From Thalassospira sp. HF15 (lineage in GTDB: Bacteria; Pseudomonadota; Alphaproteobacteria; Rhodospirillales; Thalassospiraceae), in assembly GCF_011806525.1 (NCBI RefSeq), contig NZ_JAAVKI010000001.1, forward strand, positions 434,001-498,000: 64,000 bases of DNA. Direction: 5' to 3'. Below the pieces are notes generated by a model that searched no databases, was not told the origin of the DNA, and was given only the letters and a program-made list of their open reading frames with translations. The position numbers and the translations under genes are program-made. This document shows, piece after piece, positions 17,687-26,415 of this stretch (the stretch's first letter is position 1; each line of letters begins with the position of its first letter).

Positions 17687-19438
17687 TTACATCTCCTCGA
17701 CAGGCTGGACGCCCAATACCTCAAGACCGGAAGCAATGACCGTTGCAACGGCGCGGATCATTGCAAGACGTGCCAGAGTCGCAGGCAAATCATCCGCAAT
17801 GATGAAGCGCAGCGCAGTGTTGTCACGTCCCTTGTTCCACAAAGCATGGAATTCTGCGGCAATTTCTGTCAGGAAAAAGGCAATACGATGGGGTTCGTGG
17901 GCGGTTGCCGCCTGCTCGATGATACGCGGCCATTCTGCCATGCGGCGGACCAGAAGTTTTTCCTCTTCGCTGCTCAGCAATGAAAGGTCTGCTGTCGCAA
18001 GCGTCTTTTCGGAAAAATCCTGTCCCGGGAATGCCTCTGCAGCCTGGCGGAATACCGAATTCACGCGCGCATGAGCATACTGAACATAGAAGACCGGGTT
18101 GTCCTTGGACTGTTCGGTCACCTTGGCAAAGTCGAATTCCAGCGCGGCATCGTTCTTGCGCGTCAGCATGATGAAACGCACAACGTCCTTGCCCACGCGC
18201 TCAACCACATCGCGAAGCGTCACGAAGGTGCCCGCACGTTTGGACATTTTAACCGGCTCGCCATTATCAAACAGGCTGACGAGTTGGCAAAGCTTGACAT
18301 CAAGGTCGCCCTCGCCGTGCGTGATTGCCTTGGTTGCGGCCTTCATCCGTTTGACATAACCACCGTGGTCGGCACCAAAGATGTCGATCATCAGGTTAAA
18401 GCCGCGCTCATACTTATCAAAGTGATAGGCAATATCGGATGCGAAATAGGTCCAGCTGCCATCGGACTTTTTCAGCGGACGGTCAACATCATCGCCAAAA
18501 TCGGTCGCGCGGAACAAGGTTTGCGGGCGCGGTTCCCAGTCATCGGGCTTTTTGCCTTTTGGCGGTTCCAGAACACCGACATAGATATCGCCCTTTTTCT
18601 CAAGGTGCTCGAACGCCGTCTGAACCTTGCCGGCCTTGACCAGACCATCCTCGGACGTAAACACATCATGAGCGACGCCAAGAAGACGAAGGTCTTCCTT
18701 GATCAGTGCCATCATTTCAACGATGGCAAAGGCCCGGAATTCCTCAAGCCACTCTTCTTCCGGCGCATTCTGCCACTTGTCACCGTCGCGCTCAGCCATC
18801 TTCTTGCCCGGATCGACAAGATAATCGCCGGGATAAAGGCCTTGCGGAATTTCGCCGATATCTTCGCCAAGTGCCTCGCGATAGCGCATGTGAAGCGACC
18901 GAGCCAGCACATCAACCTGCGCACCGGCATCGTTGGTGTAATATTCCTTGGTCACGGCATAGCCAGCCTTGCCAAGCAGGTTTGCCAGAACATCACCCAC
19001 CACAGCTCCGCGGCAATGGCCTACATGCATCGGGCCGGTCGGGTTGGCAGAAACATATTCGACGTTGATCTTTGCGCCCTTGCCAAGATCGCTGTTGCCG
19101 TATTCCGTGCCGACTTCAAGGATCTGGCTGATTTGTGAAAGCCAGAACTGATCGGCCATCCGCAGATTGATAAAACCGGGACCGGCAATGTCGACTGCTT
19201 CGATATGATCAAGAGTGCCCAGTTTTTCCGCCAGCTTTTCGGCCAGATCACGCGGCTTCATTCCCGCAGCCTTTGAAAGCAGCATTGCAGCGTTGGTTGC
19301 AGCATCCCCATGAGACGCATCGCGCGGCGGTTCTACCGTCACACGGGAAGTGTCCGTTCCCGCAGGGAGAACACCGTCTTTTTCAAGGGCGAGAATCTGT
19401 GTCTCGATGTCGCTTTTCAAAAGGCTGAAAACATTCAT
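17687..19438 (-). CDS. argS: Arginine--tRNA ligase
   Basis: Class I synthetase of 583 residues. The N-terminal add-1 domain (about 1-110) is followed by the ATP-binding motif [18 protein letters not shown] (HVGH form of HIGH, about 132-149). Also seen are [15 protein letters not shown], the KMSK loop [14 protein letters not shown], and the anticodon-binding helical C-terminus with [17 protein letters not shown]. The enzyme belongs to the type with a clear KMSK. It starts a minus-strand run that continues through the SPOR protein, nagZ and beyond. Confidence 0.97.
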   Translation of the reverse strand: MNVFSLLKSDIETQILALEKDGVLPAGTDTSRVTVEPPRDASHGDAATNAAMLLSKAAGMKPRDLAEKLAEKLGTLDHIEAVDIAGPGFINLRMADQFWLSQISQILEVGTEYGNSDLGKGAKINVEYVSANPTGPMHVGHCRGAVVGDVLANLLGKAGYAVTKEYYTNDAGAQVDVLARSLHMRYREALGEDIGEIPQGLYPGDYLVDPGKKMAERDGDKWQNAPEEEWLEEFRAFAIVEMMALIKEDLRLLGVAHDVFTSEDGLVKAGKVQTAFEHLEKKGDIYVGVLEPPKGKKPDDWEPRPQTLFRATDFGDDVDRPLKKSDGSWTYFASDIAYHFDKYERGFNLMIDIFGADHGGYVKRMKAATKAITHGEGDLDVKLCQLVSLFDNGEPVKMSKRAGTFVTLRDVVERVGKDVVRFIMLTRKNDAALEFDFAKVTEQSKDNPVFYVQYAHARVNSVFRQAAEAFPGQDFSEKTLATADLSLLSSEEEKLLVRRMAEWPRIIEQAATAHEPHRIAFFLTEIAAEFHALWNKGRDNTALRFIIADDLPATLARLAMIRAVATVIASGLEVLGVQPVEEM

Positions 19439-19552
19439 AACTTGGAACTTTGCAATTTCTGGTTCTGGCCAGACCGGCCATTTGACTGGCGCCTGTTTTG
19501 AGCCATTTCACGCCAAAACGCAAGTCAGCCGTATCCAGACTGATTACAGGTT

Positions 19553-19580
19553 TTGACATTTCAGCCATGCACGCTAAATA
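19553..19580 (+). promoter_or_regulatory. Probable promoter of erpA
   Basis: TTGACA (19553-19558) and TAAATA (19575-19580) are separated by 16 bases, about 92 bases before the erpA start. A small CCTGCC/GGCAGG hairpin (19638-19651) lies just before the ribosome site. Confidence 0.5.
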
Positions 19581-19672
19581 GTGACTTAAATACCGCGTTC
19601 AGACCATGCTATCATGTCGTCAAGGATCGCAAATACACCTGCCCTGGCAGGTTGAAGATCAAGGAGTGTTGA

Positions 19673-20014
19673 ATGACCGATTCTGCCCGGCAAGTTCAAA
19701 TGACTGAAAGTGCTGCGAAACGCATTCAGGAACTGATCGCAAGCGAAGGTGCTGCGAACACGATGCTGCGCCTGCAAGTCTCTGGCGGCGGTTGCAGCGG
19801 CTTCCAGTATGAGTTCTCGCTCGACTCAGATACCACGGACGAAGATCGTATCTTCGAAAACCACGGTGCGAAAATGGTGATTGATGAAGTATCGCTCGAC
19901 CTTCTCGGCGGTGCAGAAATCGATTTCGTGCGTGAAATGGTTGGTTCCGCCTTTCGTGTGAACAACCCGAATGCCACGTCTTCTTGTGGTTGCGGATCAA
20001 GTTTCTCGATTTGA
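19673..20014 (+). CDS. erpA: Iron-sulfur cluster insertion protein ErpA (A-type carrier)
   Basis: A 113-residue A-type carrier that receives and delivers Fe-S clusters. It has the three cysteine ligands of the family in GGGCSGFQYEF (Cys41) and SCGCGSSFSI (Cys105, Cys107). The central stretch GAKMVIDEVSLDLLGGAEIDFV and the SFRVNNPNA-type segment are typical of ErpA/IscA. A strong AAGGAG lies upstream of the ATG. It is a single gene divergent from argS, ending in a strong terminator. ErpA is preferred over IscA because no isc genes are present. Confidence 0.9.
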   Translation: MTDSARQVQMTESAAKRIQELIASEGAANTMLRLQVSGGGCSGFQYEFSLDSDTTDEDRIFENHGAKMVIDEVSLDLLGGAEIDFVREMVGSAFRVNNPNATSSCGCGSSFSI

Positions 20015-20036
20015 TCCGGATCGACAAACCGATCTA

Positions 20037-20076
20037 TAAAACGGGGTTCGTTGTTGGCGAACCCCGTTTTGTTTGA
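20037..20076 (+). terminator. Terminator of erpA
   Basis: AAAACGGGGTTCG pairs with CGAACCCCGTTTT around a TTGTTGG loop, followed by GTTTG. Confidence 0.85.
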
Positions 20077-20103
20077 CCAGACACCACAAAAACCGAGGCC
20101 CGA

Positions 20104-20883
20104 ATGAAAATAGCCACCTGGAATGTCAATTCGATCAAGGCACGCCTGCCCAACATTCTTGAATGGCTGCAGGAAGGCAAACCGGATGTCGTCCTTTTAC
20201 AGGAAACCAAAACGGTCGATGACGCCTTTCCGGCGATGGAGATCGAGGATCTCGGCTACAACATCGCGGTGCATGGTCAAAAAACCTATAATGGTGTTGC
20301 GATCCTATCAAAATTCCCGATCGAAGATGTCGAACGCGGTTTGCCGGGAAATGATTCCGACGAACAGGCACGCTATATCGAAGCAACCATTTCCTCCCCC
20401 AATCCGGTTCGGGTCGCCTCAATCTATGTCCCGATGGGAACGGCGGTTGGGGACGAAAAGTTTGATTACAAACTGAACTTCCTGGATCGTCTGATTACCC
20501 GTTTTGAGAAAATCCGTGCCAGTGGTGAAGCAGCTGTTATGGGCGGCGACTATAATATCGCCCCGGACGACATGGACGTCTACGATCCAGCCAAGCTCCA
20601 TGAAACTGTTCTTTGCACAACGGTTGAACGCAAGCGTCTGCGGACCATGATGAATATGGGCTTTACCGATGCATTCCGCACGTTCAACCCGAAGGGCCAT
20701 CAATACAGCTGGTGGGATTATCGTGCAGGTGCCTGGAACAAGGATAACGGGCTTCGCATCGACCATCTTCTTCTGACCCCTGCGGCGGCCGACCGACTAA
20801 GCGCGTCGGATATAGATCGTGAACCGCGCGGCAAGGAAAAGGCATCTGATCACACCCCCGTCTGGTGCATGATTGACGAGTGA
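20104..20883 (+). CDS. xthA: Exodeoxyribonuclease III (AP endonuclease)
   Basis: The enzyme cuts DNA at abasic sites and trims 3' ends during base excision repair. The 259-residue protein has the complete set of family motifs: KIATWNVNSIKARL at the N-terminus, LLQETKTVDDAFP with the metal-binding Glu, SIYVPMG with the catalytic Tyr, MGGDYNIAPDDMDVYDP, GLRIDHLLLTP, and SDHTPVWCMI with the catalytic His near the end. GAGG precedes the start. Single gene with a terminator shared with convergent ribB. Confidence 0.96.
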   Translation: MKIATWNVNSIKARLPNILEWLQEGKPDVVLLQETKTVDDAFPAMEIEDLGYNIAVHGQKTYNGVAILSKFPIEDVERGLPGNDSDEQARYIEATISSPNPVRVASIYVPMGTAVGDEKFDYKLNFLDRLITRFEKIRASGEAAVMGGDYNIAPDDMDVYDPAKLHETVLCTTVERKRLRTMMNMGFTDAFRTFNPKGHQYSWWDYRAGAWNKDNGLRIDHLLLTPAAADRLSASDIDREPRGKEKASDHTPVWCMIDE

Positions 20884-20904
20884 CGGGTTCGATCACCGAA
20901 ATAG

Positions 20905-20945
20905 AAAAAGGGCCGCATCCTGATAGGTGCGGCCCTTTTTCTTTG
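20905..20945. terminator. Bidirectional terminator between xthA and ribB
   Basis: GGGCCGCA and TGCGGCCC arms flanked by AAAAA on the left and TTTTT on the right, so it can end both converging transcripts. Confidence 0.85.
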
Positions 20946-20961
20946 AATGGCTAAGGTCGGT

Positions 20962-21630
20962 TTATTCTGCCGCCTGCTGCATCGCGCTGCGATACGCGAC
21001 GATATCCTCGATGCTGATGACGACCATGTCATTGGCATTGGCATATTCGATCAGCTCTGGCAGTCGCGCCATGGTGCCATCCGGATTGGTAACCTCACAC
21101 AGCACACCTGCGGGTTTGAACCCTGCCAGCCGCATCAGATCGACCGTCCCTTCAGTATGTCCGCGACGTTCCAATACACCGCCCGGCCGGGCGCGCAGCG
21201 GAAAAACGTGGCCCGGACGCGCCAGATCACTCGGTTTGGTATCATCGGCAATGGCGGTTTTAACCGTGGTGACGCGATCTGCGGCCGAGACCCCGGTCGT
21301 CACACCAACCTTGGCTTCGATGGTGACGGTAAAACCCGTTCCCATACTTGATGTGTTATCAGCAACCATTGGCGGCAGTTCAAGTTCAGTTGCCTTTTCG
21401 TCAGTCAGGCATAGGCAGACAATGCCGCTGCAATCGCGGATCAACATTGCCATCTGTTCATTGGTCAGATTTTCTGCAGAAAAGATCAGATCGCCTTCAT
21501 TCTCGCGATCTTCGTCATCAACAACCAGAACACCTTTGCCTTGGCGCAGATCATCAAGCGCACGTTCCATGCGCGCCTGCGGATCGCCAAAGATCGAAAG
21601 ATCGGATTGTTTTTCAATACTCTGATTCAT
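20962..21630 (-). CDS. ribB: 3,4-dihydroxy-2-butanone 4-phosphate synthase
   Basis: The enzyme makes the four-carbon unit of riboflavin from ribulose 5-phosphate. The 222-residue single-domain protein has the metal- and substrate-binding motif [15 protein letters not shown] (about 36-50), a segment ending [20 protein letters not shown], and the central [19 protein letters not shown]. No GTP cyclohydrolase II domain is fused, so it is ribB and not ribBA. An FMN riboswitch lies in the leader, so expression should fall when FMN is high. Confidence 0.95.
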   Translation of the reverse strand: MNQSIEKQSDLSIFGDPQARMERALDDLRQGKGVLVVDDEDRENEGDLIFSAENLTNEQMAMLIRDCSGIVCLCLTDEKATELELPPMVADNTSSMGTGFTVTIEAKVGVTTGVSAADRVTTVKTAIADDTKPSDLARPGHVFPLRARPGGVLERRGHTEGTVDLMRLAGFKPAGVLCEVTNPDGTMARLPELIEYANANDMVVISIEDIVAYRSAMQQAAE

Positions 21631-21761
21631 AACCGTCCTCTACGGATGGGGCTTACGAACCAGGGCAACAAAGAAAGGTCCGCTTTGCAGCAAGTTGCCA
21701 CATCGCGGTCGCAGTCAGACGGCAAACCAGTCACGCCGAGGCGCTCCTGCCATCACCGTCA

Positions 21762-21920
21762 CGCTTTATCCTCTCCCATCCGGACTGTTACCGTCGGCTC
21801 CGGAATCTCACCGGATCTGCTGACCCCAAAAGTCTTGTGACCTATGGGCGCTCGCGGGCTTCCCAGAAAACTGGATTACCGCCGGTCGGGATTTGCACCC
21901 TGCCCTGAGAATAAGCGCCG
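21762..21920 (-). promoter_or_regulatory. FMN riboswitch (RFN element) controlling ribB
   Basis: Read on the minus strand, the leader contains the conserved RFN blocks in order: AGGGCAGGGTG, then CCCGACCGGCGGT, a variable arm, GATCCGGTGAGATTCCGG, GCCGACGGTAACAGTCCGGATG, and GAGAGGATAAAGC to close the basal stem. All are typical of the aptamer. About 130 bases separate it from the ribB start, enough for an expression platform. Confidence 0.95.
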
Positions 21921-21962
21921 TGTTTCAACGACAAATGCCGATCACAATTGATCGACCCGCGC

Positions 21963-21991
21963 ACTTTATGAAAGCGCATCTGCGATGTCAA
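21963..21991 (-). promoter_or_regulatory. Sigma-70 promoter of the ribB leader
   Basis: On the minus strand TTGACA (21991-21986) and TAAAGT (21968-21963) are separated by 17 bases. The expected start is about 40 bases before the first RFN block. Confidence 0.65.
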
Positions 21992-22020
21992 ACACCTTAA
22001 AACCATTGAAAACGTGTGGT

Positions 22021-23298
22021 TTAAATTTCCGAAAGAACTTTGCCCGCGCGAAAATGGAAATCACAGCCATTATTGCGCGCCTCGCGCGGGGCCCACTGAC
22101 AAACAGCACACCTTTTATCCGAAGAACGGCGCTTTGATTTGCATTCCCGACGCAAATAGCTTCCAAGCATGGCATCAATGTAGCTGCCCTCAAATACATC
22201 TACACCCAGGCTGCGCCCCATACGAAGCGCAGTTCGACTATCGCATCGTGTCAGGATAAGGCTTTGATCGGCAAACAGAGTGGCAAATTCACGTAATCTC
22301 TCGGCGACTTCGGCGCGACGAGACCCGACAATATTGTGATCCCAGATGACCTTGATGAAATCGACATTCATTTTGCGTGGCGACAGGAATTCAAGCGCCG
22401 GCAATGTTATACGATCCAGTCCGACCTGAATGCCAAGGGAATGCAGGAATGCACACGCGTCTTCGAATTCCCACCAATTTGCAATCGCGTCTTCCATGGA
22501 AAACTCGATCGCCATGTTTTCGATCAGTTTCCCATTATGCTCGGCAGTAAAATCAGTGAACTTGTCGGTATGGACCGTCTGAATTTGCATATTCAGGTGG
22601 AGTTTGTCTGGCAGGATCGCAGGCGCGATGGACGCTGAGACCTCCATGACCTTTTCATCGAGAACACGCGAAAGGATCTCGATCTCGCCCGGCCCTTCGA
22701 GCAGGAAACTGGCAAGGTGGTGTTGGCGCAAGTAATCCAGCGAACAATAGATTTCATGTCCAAGGATTTCGCGGCGGCTGTCATCAAAAGCGACGATGGC
22801 CTGACGGCGGCAAGAGTCAAATACGGCTTCTGTTGTGATAGCGCCCCGGAGCATCTCGGCCATATCAAACCGTTCGGAAAATCCAGTGGTTGCGGGCTCG
22901 TTCAGCCAGATACCAAGGAGCTCGCATACCTTTTCCTGATCTTGTGGCCATTCAAAGCGGTTCCAGAGGTTTTCCGGAATTTGGCCAAGTCCTTGACGAT
23001 CGATCACGTCGGTGAGGATTTCACGGATATGCTCGACAAAGGTGTGGTCATCGTTTTCCCACGCGCCCGAGCGTGCAAAAGCCACCATACCGTTCTCGAG
23101 ACGATGGACCTTGGTATTTTCCGGCAGATTGTGAAAGGCATCGCGCGTGATGGCCTGATAGTCTTCGGTGCCAAGACGAAGATCAGCCGGAATATTCAGG
23201 ATACCCAATGAAGGCGATTTGCCGTTGGCTGCGTGTTTGCGCAGGCTTTCGACAAATCGGTTACTGGTCAGCGCGGGCTTGGTTGAGTGGGCGTTCAT
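22021..23298 (-). CDS. Degenerate EAL-domain protein with cysteine-rich C-terminal tail
   Basis: A 425-residue soluble protein. The start at 23298 is chosen because AGGA lies six bases upstream; a second ATG at 23304 is too close to it. The C-terminal half (about 175-390) follows the EAL phosphodiesterase fold: HEIYCSLDYLR where EAL is expected, LHLNMQ, MAIEFSME, GLDRITLPALEFLSP and MNVDFIKVIWD. The EAL triplet reads EIY and the DDFG segment is not preserved, so cyclic-di-GMP hydrolysis is unlikely. The tail has four cysteines spaced C-x10-C-x2-C-x11-C. The N-terminal ~170 residues match nothing I recognise. It may bind cyclic-di-GMP or act through protein contacts. Confidence 0.75.
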   Translation of the reverse strand: MNAHSTKPALTSNRFVESLRKHAANGKSPSLGILNIPADLRLGTEDYQAITRDAFHNLPENTKVHRLENGMVAFARSGAWENDDHTFVEHIREILTDVIDRQGLGQIPENLWNRFEWPQDQEKVCELLGIWLNEPATTGFSERFDMAEMLRGAITTEAVFDSCRRQAIVAFDDSRREILGHEIYCSLDYLRQHHLASFLLEGPGEIEILSRVLDEKVMEVSASIAPAILPDKLHLNMQIQTVHTDKFTDFTAEHNGKLIENMAIEFSMEDAIANWWEFEDACAFLHSLGIQVGLDRITLPALEFLSPRKMNVDFIKVIWDHNIVGSRRAEVAERLREFATLFADQSLILTRCDSRTALRMGRSLGVDVFEGSYIDAMLGSYLRRECKSKRRSSDKRCAVCQWAPREARNNGCDFHFRAGKVLSEI

Positions 23299-23354
23299 GA
23301 GCATTCCTGTGTGAGCGGGGCCACAACATATGCCACAAACTTGGTTAACTCAAC

Positions 23355-24212
23355 CTAAATAACTATACCATTGCATAGTGACTCCTCCACTTTTAGCGCA
23401 AGCTTGGTGAAGAATGTCTTTGCAGGCACGCCAACAACATAGCCATCAATGCGATCAATCACACGCAGCCCCTGAAGCGCATTGGCGGTGAAAACTGCAT
23501 CAAATTCGCGCAGTTCTTGGGGCGTTTTCGGATCTGTGCTGATTTCAAGTTCGGATTCCTCAGCCCACTGCAAAACGAAGTCACGGGCTAAACCGCAAAG
23601 AATTCCGGTATCTTCATCAGGCGTCCACAAGCTTTCGCCGGAAATACCAAACAGATTGGCGACGCTTGTCTCTGCGACATTGCCATCTGCAGACAGAATG
23701 ATGGCATCATCCACGCCGTATTTCTGCACTTCCTGTCTGGCAGCAATGTTATCAAGGTAATTGGTACTCTTGATGCCACCAGCCACCGAATGTGAATTGC
23801 GGCGCACCTTTTCCGAGGTCGCGACACTAATCCCGATATTGGGATCAACCGGGTCAAACGGTGCGGCGGTGATCAGAATGGTCGGATCAGGCGAATCAGG
23901 CGGTAAAATGCCCCGTTCCCCTGGACCACGCGACACAGTCATGCGAACAACGGCGTCCTTGCGGTGAATTTGTTCAAACAGGGTCGCAACGACACTTTCG
24001 ACTTCTTCGGTCTCGGGCAATAGATCCAGCGGGAATTCAATCAGTTCCGCATGATGGTCGAGCCGCCCCATATGGGCGTCAAGCCAGGCAATCTTACCTT
24101 CATGTGCGCGCATGGTTTCAAAAAAACCATCGCCAAGAAGAAAGCCACGATCCGTTACCGGAATGGACGCTTCATCAAGATCGCGAAAACTGCCATTCAT
24201 CCAAACCTGCAT
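23355..24212 (-). CDS. Aminotransferase class IV, probable aminodeoxychorismate lyase
   Basis: A 285-residue PLP enzyme. The start at 24212 (MQVWMNGSFRDLDEA) lies 13 bases beyond the pabA stop. It shows the fold type IV signatures: VTDRGFLLGDGFFETM near the N-terminus, the PLP lysine in GGIKSTNYLDNIAARQ (about residue 148), EVQKYGVDDAIIL, and NVAETSVANLFG. Aminodeoxychorismate lyase and branched-chain or D-amino acid aminotransferases share these features, but its place directly after pabB and pabA favours PabC, which would complete p-aminobenzoate synthesis for folate. Confidence 0.8.
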   Translation of the reverse strand: MQVWMNGSFRDLDEASIPVTDRGFLLGDGFFETMRAHEGKIAWLDAHMGRLDHHAELIEFPLDLLPETEEVESVVATLFEQIHRKDAVVRMTVSRGPGERGILPPDSPDPTILITAAPFDPVDPNIGISVATSEKVRRNSHSVAGGIKSTNYLDNIAARQEVQKYGVDDAIILSADGNVAETSVANLFGISGESLWTPDEDTGILCGLARDFVLQWAEESELEISTDPKTPQELREFDAVFTANALQGLRVIDRIDGYVVGVPAKTFFTKLALKVEESLCNGIVI

Positions 24213-24225
24213 TGCCCGGTCCCTT

Positions 24226-24813
24226 TTAGTCGTTATCGGCTCCCTTCCCGGAAGCACGTTTCAGAAAATTCGCCAACAGCGCATGGCCCTGTTCCGTAAG
24301 CACGGCTTCAGGATGGAACTGAACACCGTATATCGGCAAGCTTGCATGGGCAAATGCCATGACTTCACCGTCGGGCCCCGTTGCTGTCTCAATCAAACTG
24401 CCATCATTTGGCAAATCAACAATTAACGAATGATAGCGCGTGACTTGCAAAGGATTATTTAATCCTGCGAACAAGCCGGTTCCGGCGTGGCTGATTTCCG
24501 ATGTCATGCCATGTACCGGTCGCTTTGCCCGTTTAACGGTTCCGCCAAAGGCCTGTACGATTGACTGATGCCCAAGACAAACACCAAGCATCGGGAACTC
24601 GGTCTTAAGGGTTGTCATAAGATCAAGGCTATTGCCCGCTTCATCGGGCCCGCATGGACCGGGAGAGAAGACAATGGCGGCAGGCCGCATCTTGCGAACA
24701 ACATCAGCGGTAATCTGGTCATTTCGAACAACCTTGACCGCATGGCCCAATTCTTCGAGATAGCGGGCAAGATTGAATACAAAGGAGTCGTAGTTATCAA
24801 TCAGCAGGATCAT
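24226..24813 (-). CDS. pabA: Aminodeoxychorismate/anthranilate synthase glutaminase component
   Basis: This glutamine amidotransferase supplies ammonia to PabB (and often also to anthranilate synthase). The 195-residue protein has the class I triad: the nucleophile Cys in LGVCLGHQSIVQAFGG (about 75-90) and the His/Glu pair in VQFHPEAVLTEQG. The anthranilate/ADC subgroup motifs MILLIDNYDSFVFNLARYL and FSPGPCGPDEAG are present. The start overlaps the pabB stop by four bases, so they are coupled. Confidence 0.92.
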   Translation of the reverse strand: MILLIDNYDSFVFNLARYLEELGHAVKVVRNDQITADVVRKMRPAAIVFSPGPCGPDEAGNSLDLMTTLKTEFPMLGVCLGHQSIVQAFGGTVKRAKRPVHGMTSEISHAGTGLFAGLNNPLQVTRYHSLIVDLPNDGSLIETATGPDGEVMAFAHASLPIYGVQFHPEAVLTEQGHALLANFLKRASGKGADND

Positions 24814-26210
24814 ACCAGACCCTCTGCCTTGATGCCGAACAACTCAAACATCTTGGCGGCCTTGACCAGCGTTTCCTCGTATTCCATTGCCGGGTCACTA
24901 TCAGCGATGATCCCGCCGCCAACGTTAAAGGCCATTTTGCCACCATTCACGCTGAGTGTTCTAATCGCAATATTGGTGTCCATGGTGCCGTCAAAACCGA
25001 CATACCCAATCGCGCCGCAATAAGCGCCACGCGTCATGCCTTCGAGTTCGGTGATGATTTCCATCGCCCGAATTTTCGGGGCCCCGGTGATGGATCCTCC
25101 CGGGAAACAGGCACGCAGGGCATCTATGGACGTTTTGCCTTCTTTGAGTTCCCCGGTCACGGTCGACACCAGATGATGGACGTTGGCATAGCTTTCCAAT
25201 GCACAGATCGCAGGTGTTTTCACAGTGTGAGGATTGCTCACCTTTGACAGATCGTTGCGCAAAAGGTCCACAATCATAATGTTTTCTGCGCGATCTTTGA
25301 CAGACAGCATTAATTCCTGTGCCAGTTCTGCGTCGCTGAGCGGCGTCTCTCCGCGCGGTCGTGTTCCCTTGATTGGCTTTGTTTGGATTTGTCCGTTGGT
25401 GACTTTGAGAAACCTTTCGGGCGAATTGGAAAGTACCGCAACATCACCGAAATTCAGGAATGCGCCAAACGGCGCGGAACTGATATCACGCAGACGTCGG
25501 TAAAGATCAAATCGCTTTGGAACCGCATCGCTTGGGAATTCCGCACGGAAACTCTGCGACAGGTTTGCCTGAAAGATGTCGCCCGCGAAGATGTAATCAA
25601 TCACCCGCTGCACAGCGGCTTCGTATGCGCTGCGATCAAAGTTTGATTGCCAGGCCGACACTGTCGGTGCATGCGGAGTTGCTGGAGTTTCGATCAACGG
25701 TTTGGCAAGTCTCAGATATTTGCGAACCAGAGCCATTCGGTCATTCGCGCGTTGATCGCGTTTTGGTCCGGGCGCCTCAGGAATTCCCGTTGAGATCAAC
25801 CACATCCGTCGATCAAGCTGATCAAAAGCAATCACCAGATCATAGATCCCGACTGCCATGTCAGGCATGTAAAGCCAGTCATCTGGTGCTTTTGGCAGGA
25901 CTTCGGTCTGATGGGACAGTTCATACCCAAAATAGCCAACCGCCCCACCCTGGAATGGCGGAAGATCTTCGTGGGTCTCTATCTTGTAGCGCCCCAAAAG
26001 ATCATCAAGCACATCAAACGGATCGCCGGGCACGTCAAAGCCGTCAAGCTCCACCTGCCCGTTCTTCGCAGTCAGCTTGTGTAGCGGCGATACCACAATG
26101 TAAGAAAACCTGTCCCGGTCGCCAGAATCAAGAAAGTGGCTATCGGCAAAGATCGCAAAGGCACCGTAGGCATCAACGGGCTCAATATAGGGGCATTCTT
26201 CTATCAGCAT
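24810..26210 (-). CDS. pabB: Aminodeoxychorismate synthase component I
   Basis: PabB converts chorismate and ammonia to 4-amino-4-deoxychorismate. The 466-residue chorismate-binding enzyme contains PIKGTRPRGETPLSD; the Lys in PIKGT is the residue used by PabB, where TrpE has Ala. Also present are MIVDLLRNDLSKVS, FPGGSITGAPKIRAME and GMTRGAYCGAIGYVGFDG. First gene of the pabB-pabA-pabC-like operon. Confidence 0.92.
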   Translation of the reverse strand: MLIEECPYIEPVDAYGAFAIFADSHFLDSGDRDRFSYIVVSPLHKLTAKNGQVELDGFDVPGDPFDVLDDLLGRYKIETHEDLPPFQGGAVGYFGYELSHQTEVLPKAPDDWLYMPDMAVGIYDLVIAFDQLDRRMWLISTGIPEAPGPKRDQRANDRMALVRKYLRLAKPLIETPATPHAPTVSAWQSNFDRSAYEAAVQRVIDYIFAGDIFQANLSQSFRAEFPSDAVPKRFDLYRRLRDISSAPFGAFLNFGDVAVLSNSPERFLKVTNGQIQTKPIKGTRPRGETPLSDAELAQELMLSVKDRAENIMIVDLLRNDLSKVSNPHTVKTPAICALESYANVHHLVSTVTGELKEGKTSIDALRACFPGGSITGAPKIRAMEIITELEGMTRGAYCGAIGYVGFDGTMDTNIAIRTLSVNGGKMAFNVGGGIIADSDPAMEYEETLVKAAKMFELFGIKAEGLV

Positions 26211-26355
26211 TCAGCAGTGGCAATCTTGCAGGAAAAGGGATCCAAACCGCCGGAAAGTGCGGATTACTGCCATACCCATGGCAAGGCACGCCAATCTAAG
26301 CGATTCTTTTGCAATCTGGCGACGGTTTTTATCGACTGGACATGATTTCCGGCGC

Positions 26356-26391
26356 CAAAAAGGAAAAGGCCAACCTTGAGCGGTTGGCCTT
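26356..26391 (-). terminator. Terminator of valS
   Basis: AAGGCCAACC and GGTTGGCCTT form a 10-bp stem; on the minus strand it is followed by TTCCTTTTT. Confidence 0.85.
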
Positions 26392-26415
26392 TGTCATTAC
26401 CTATCGAAATCTCGG

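Noticed and set aside
18071..19138. Open frame of 355 codons on the plus strand
   Set aside because: Antisense to argS, with low-complexity hydrophobic translation and no ribosome site.
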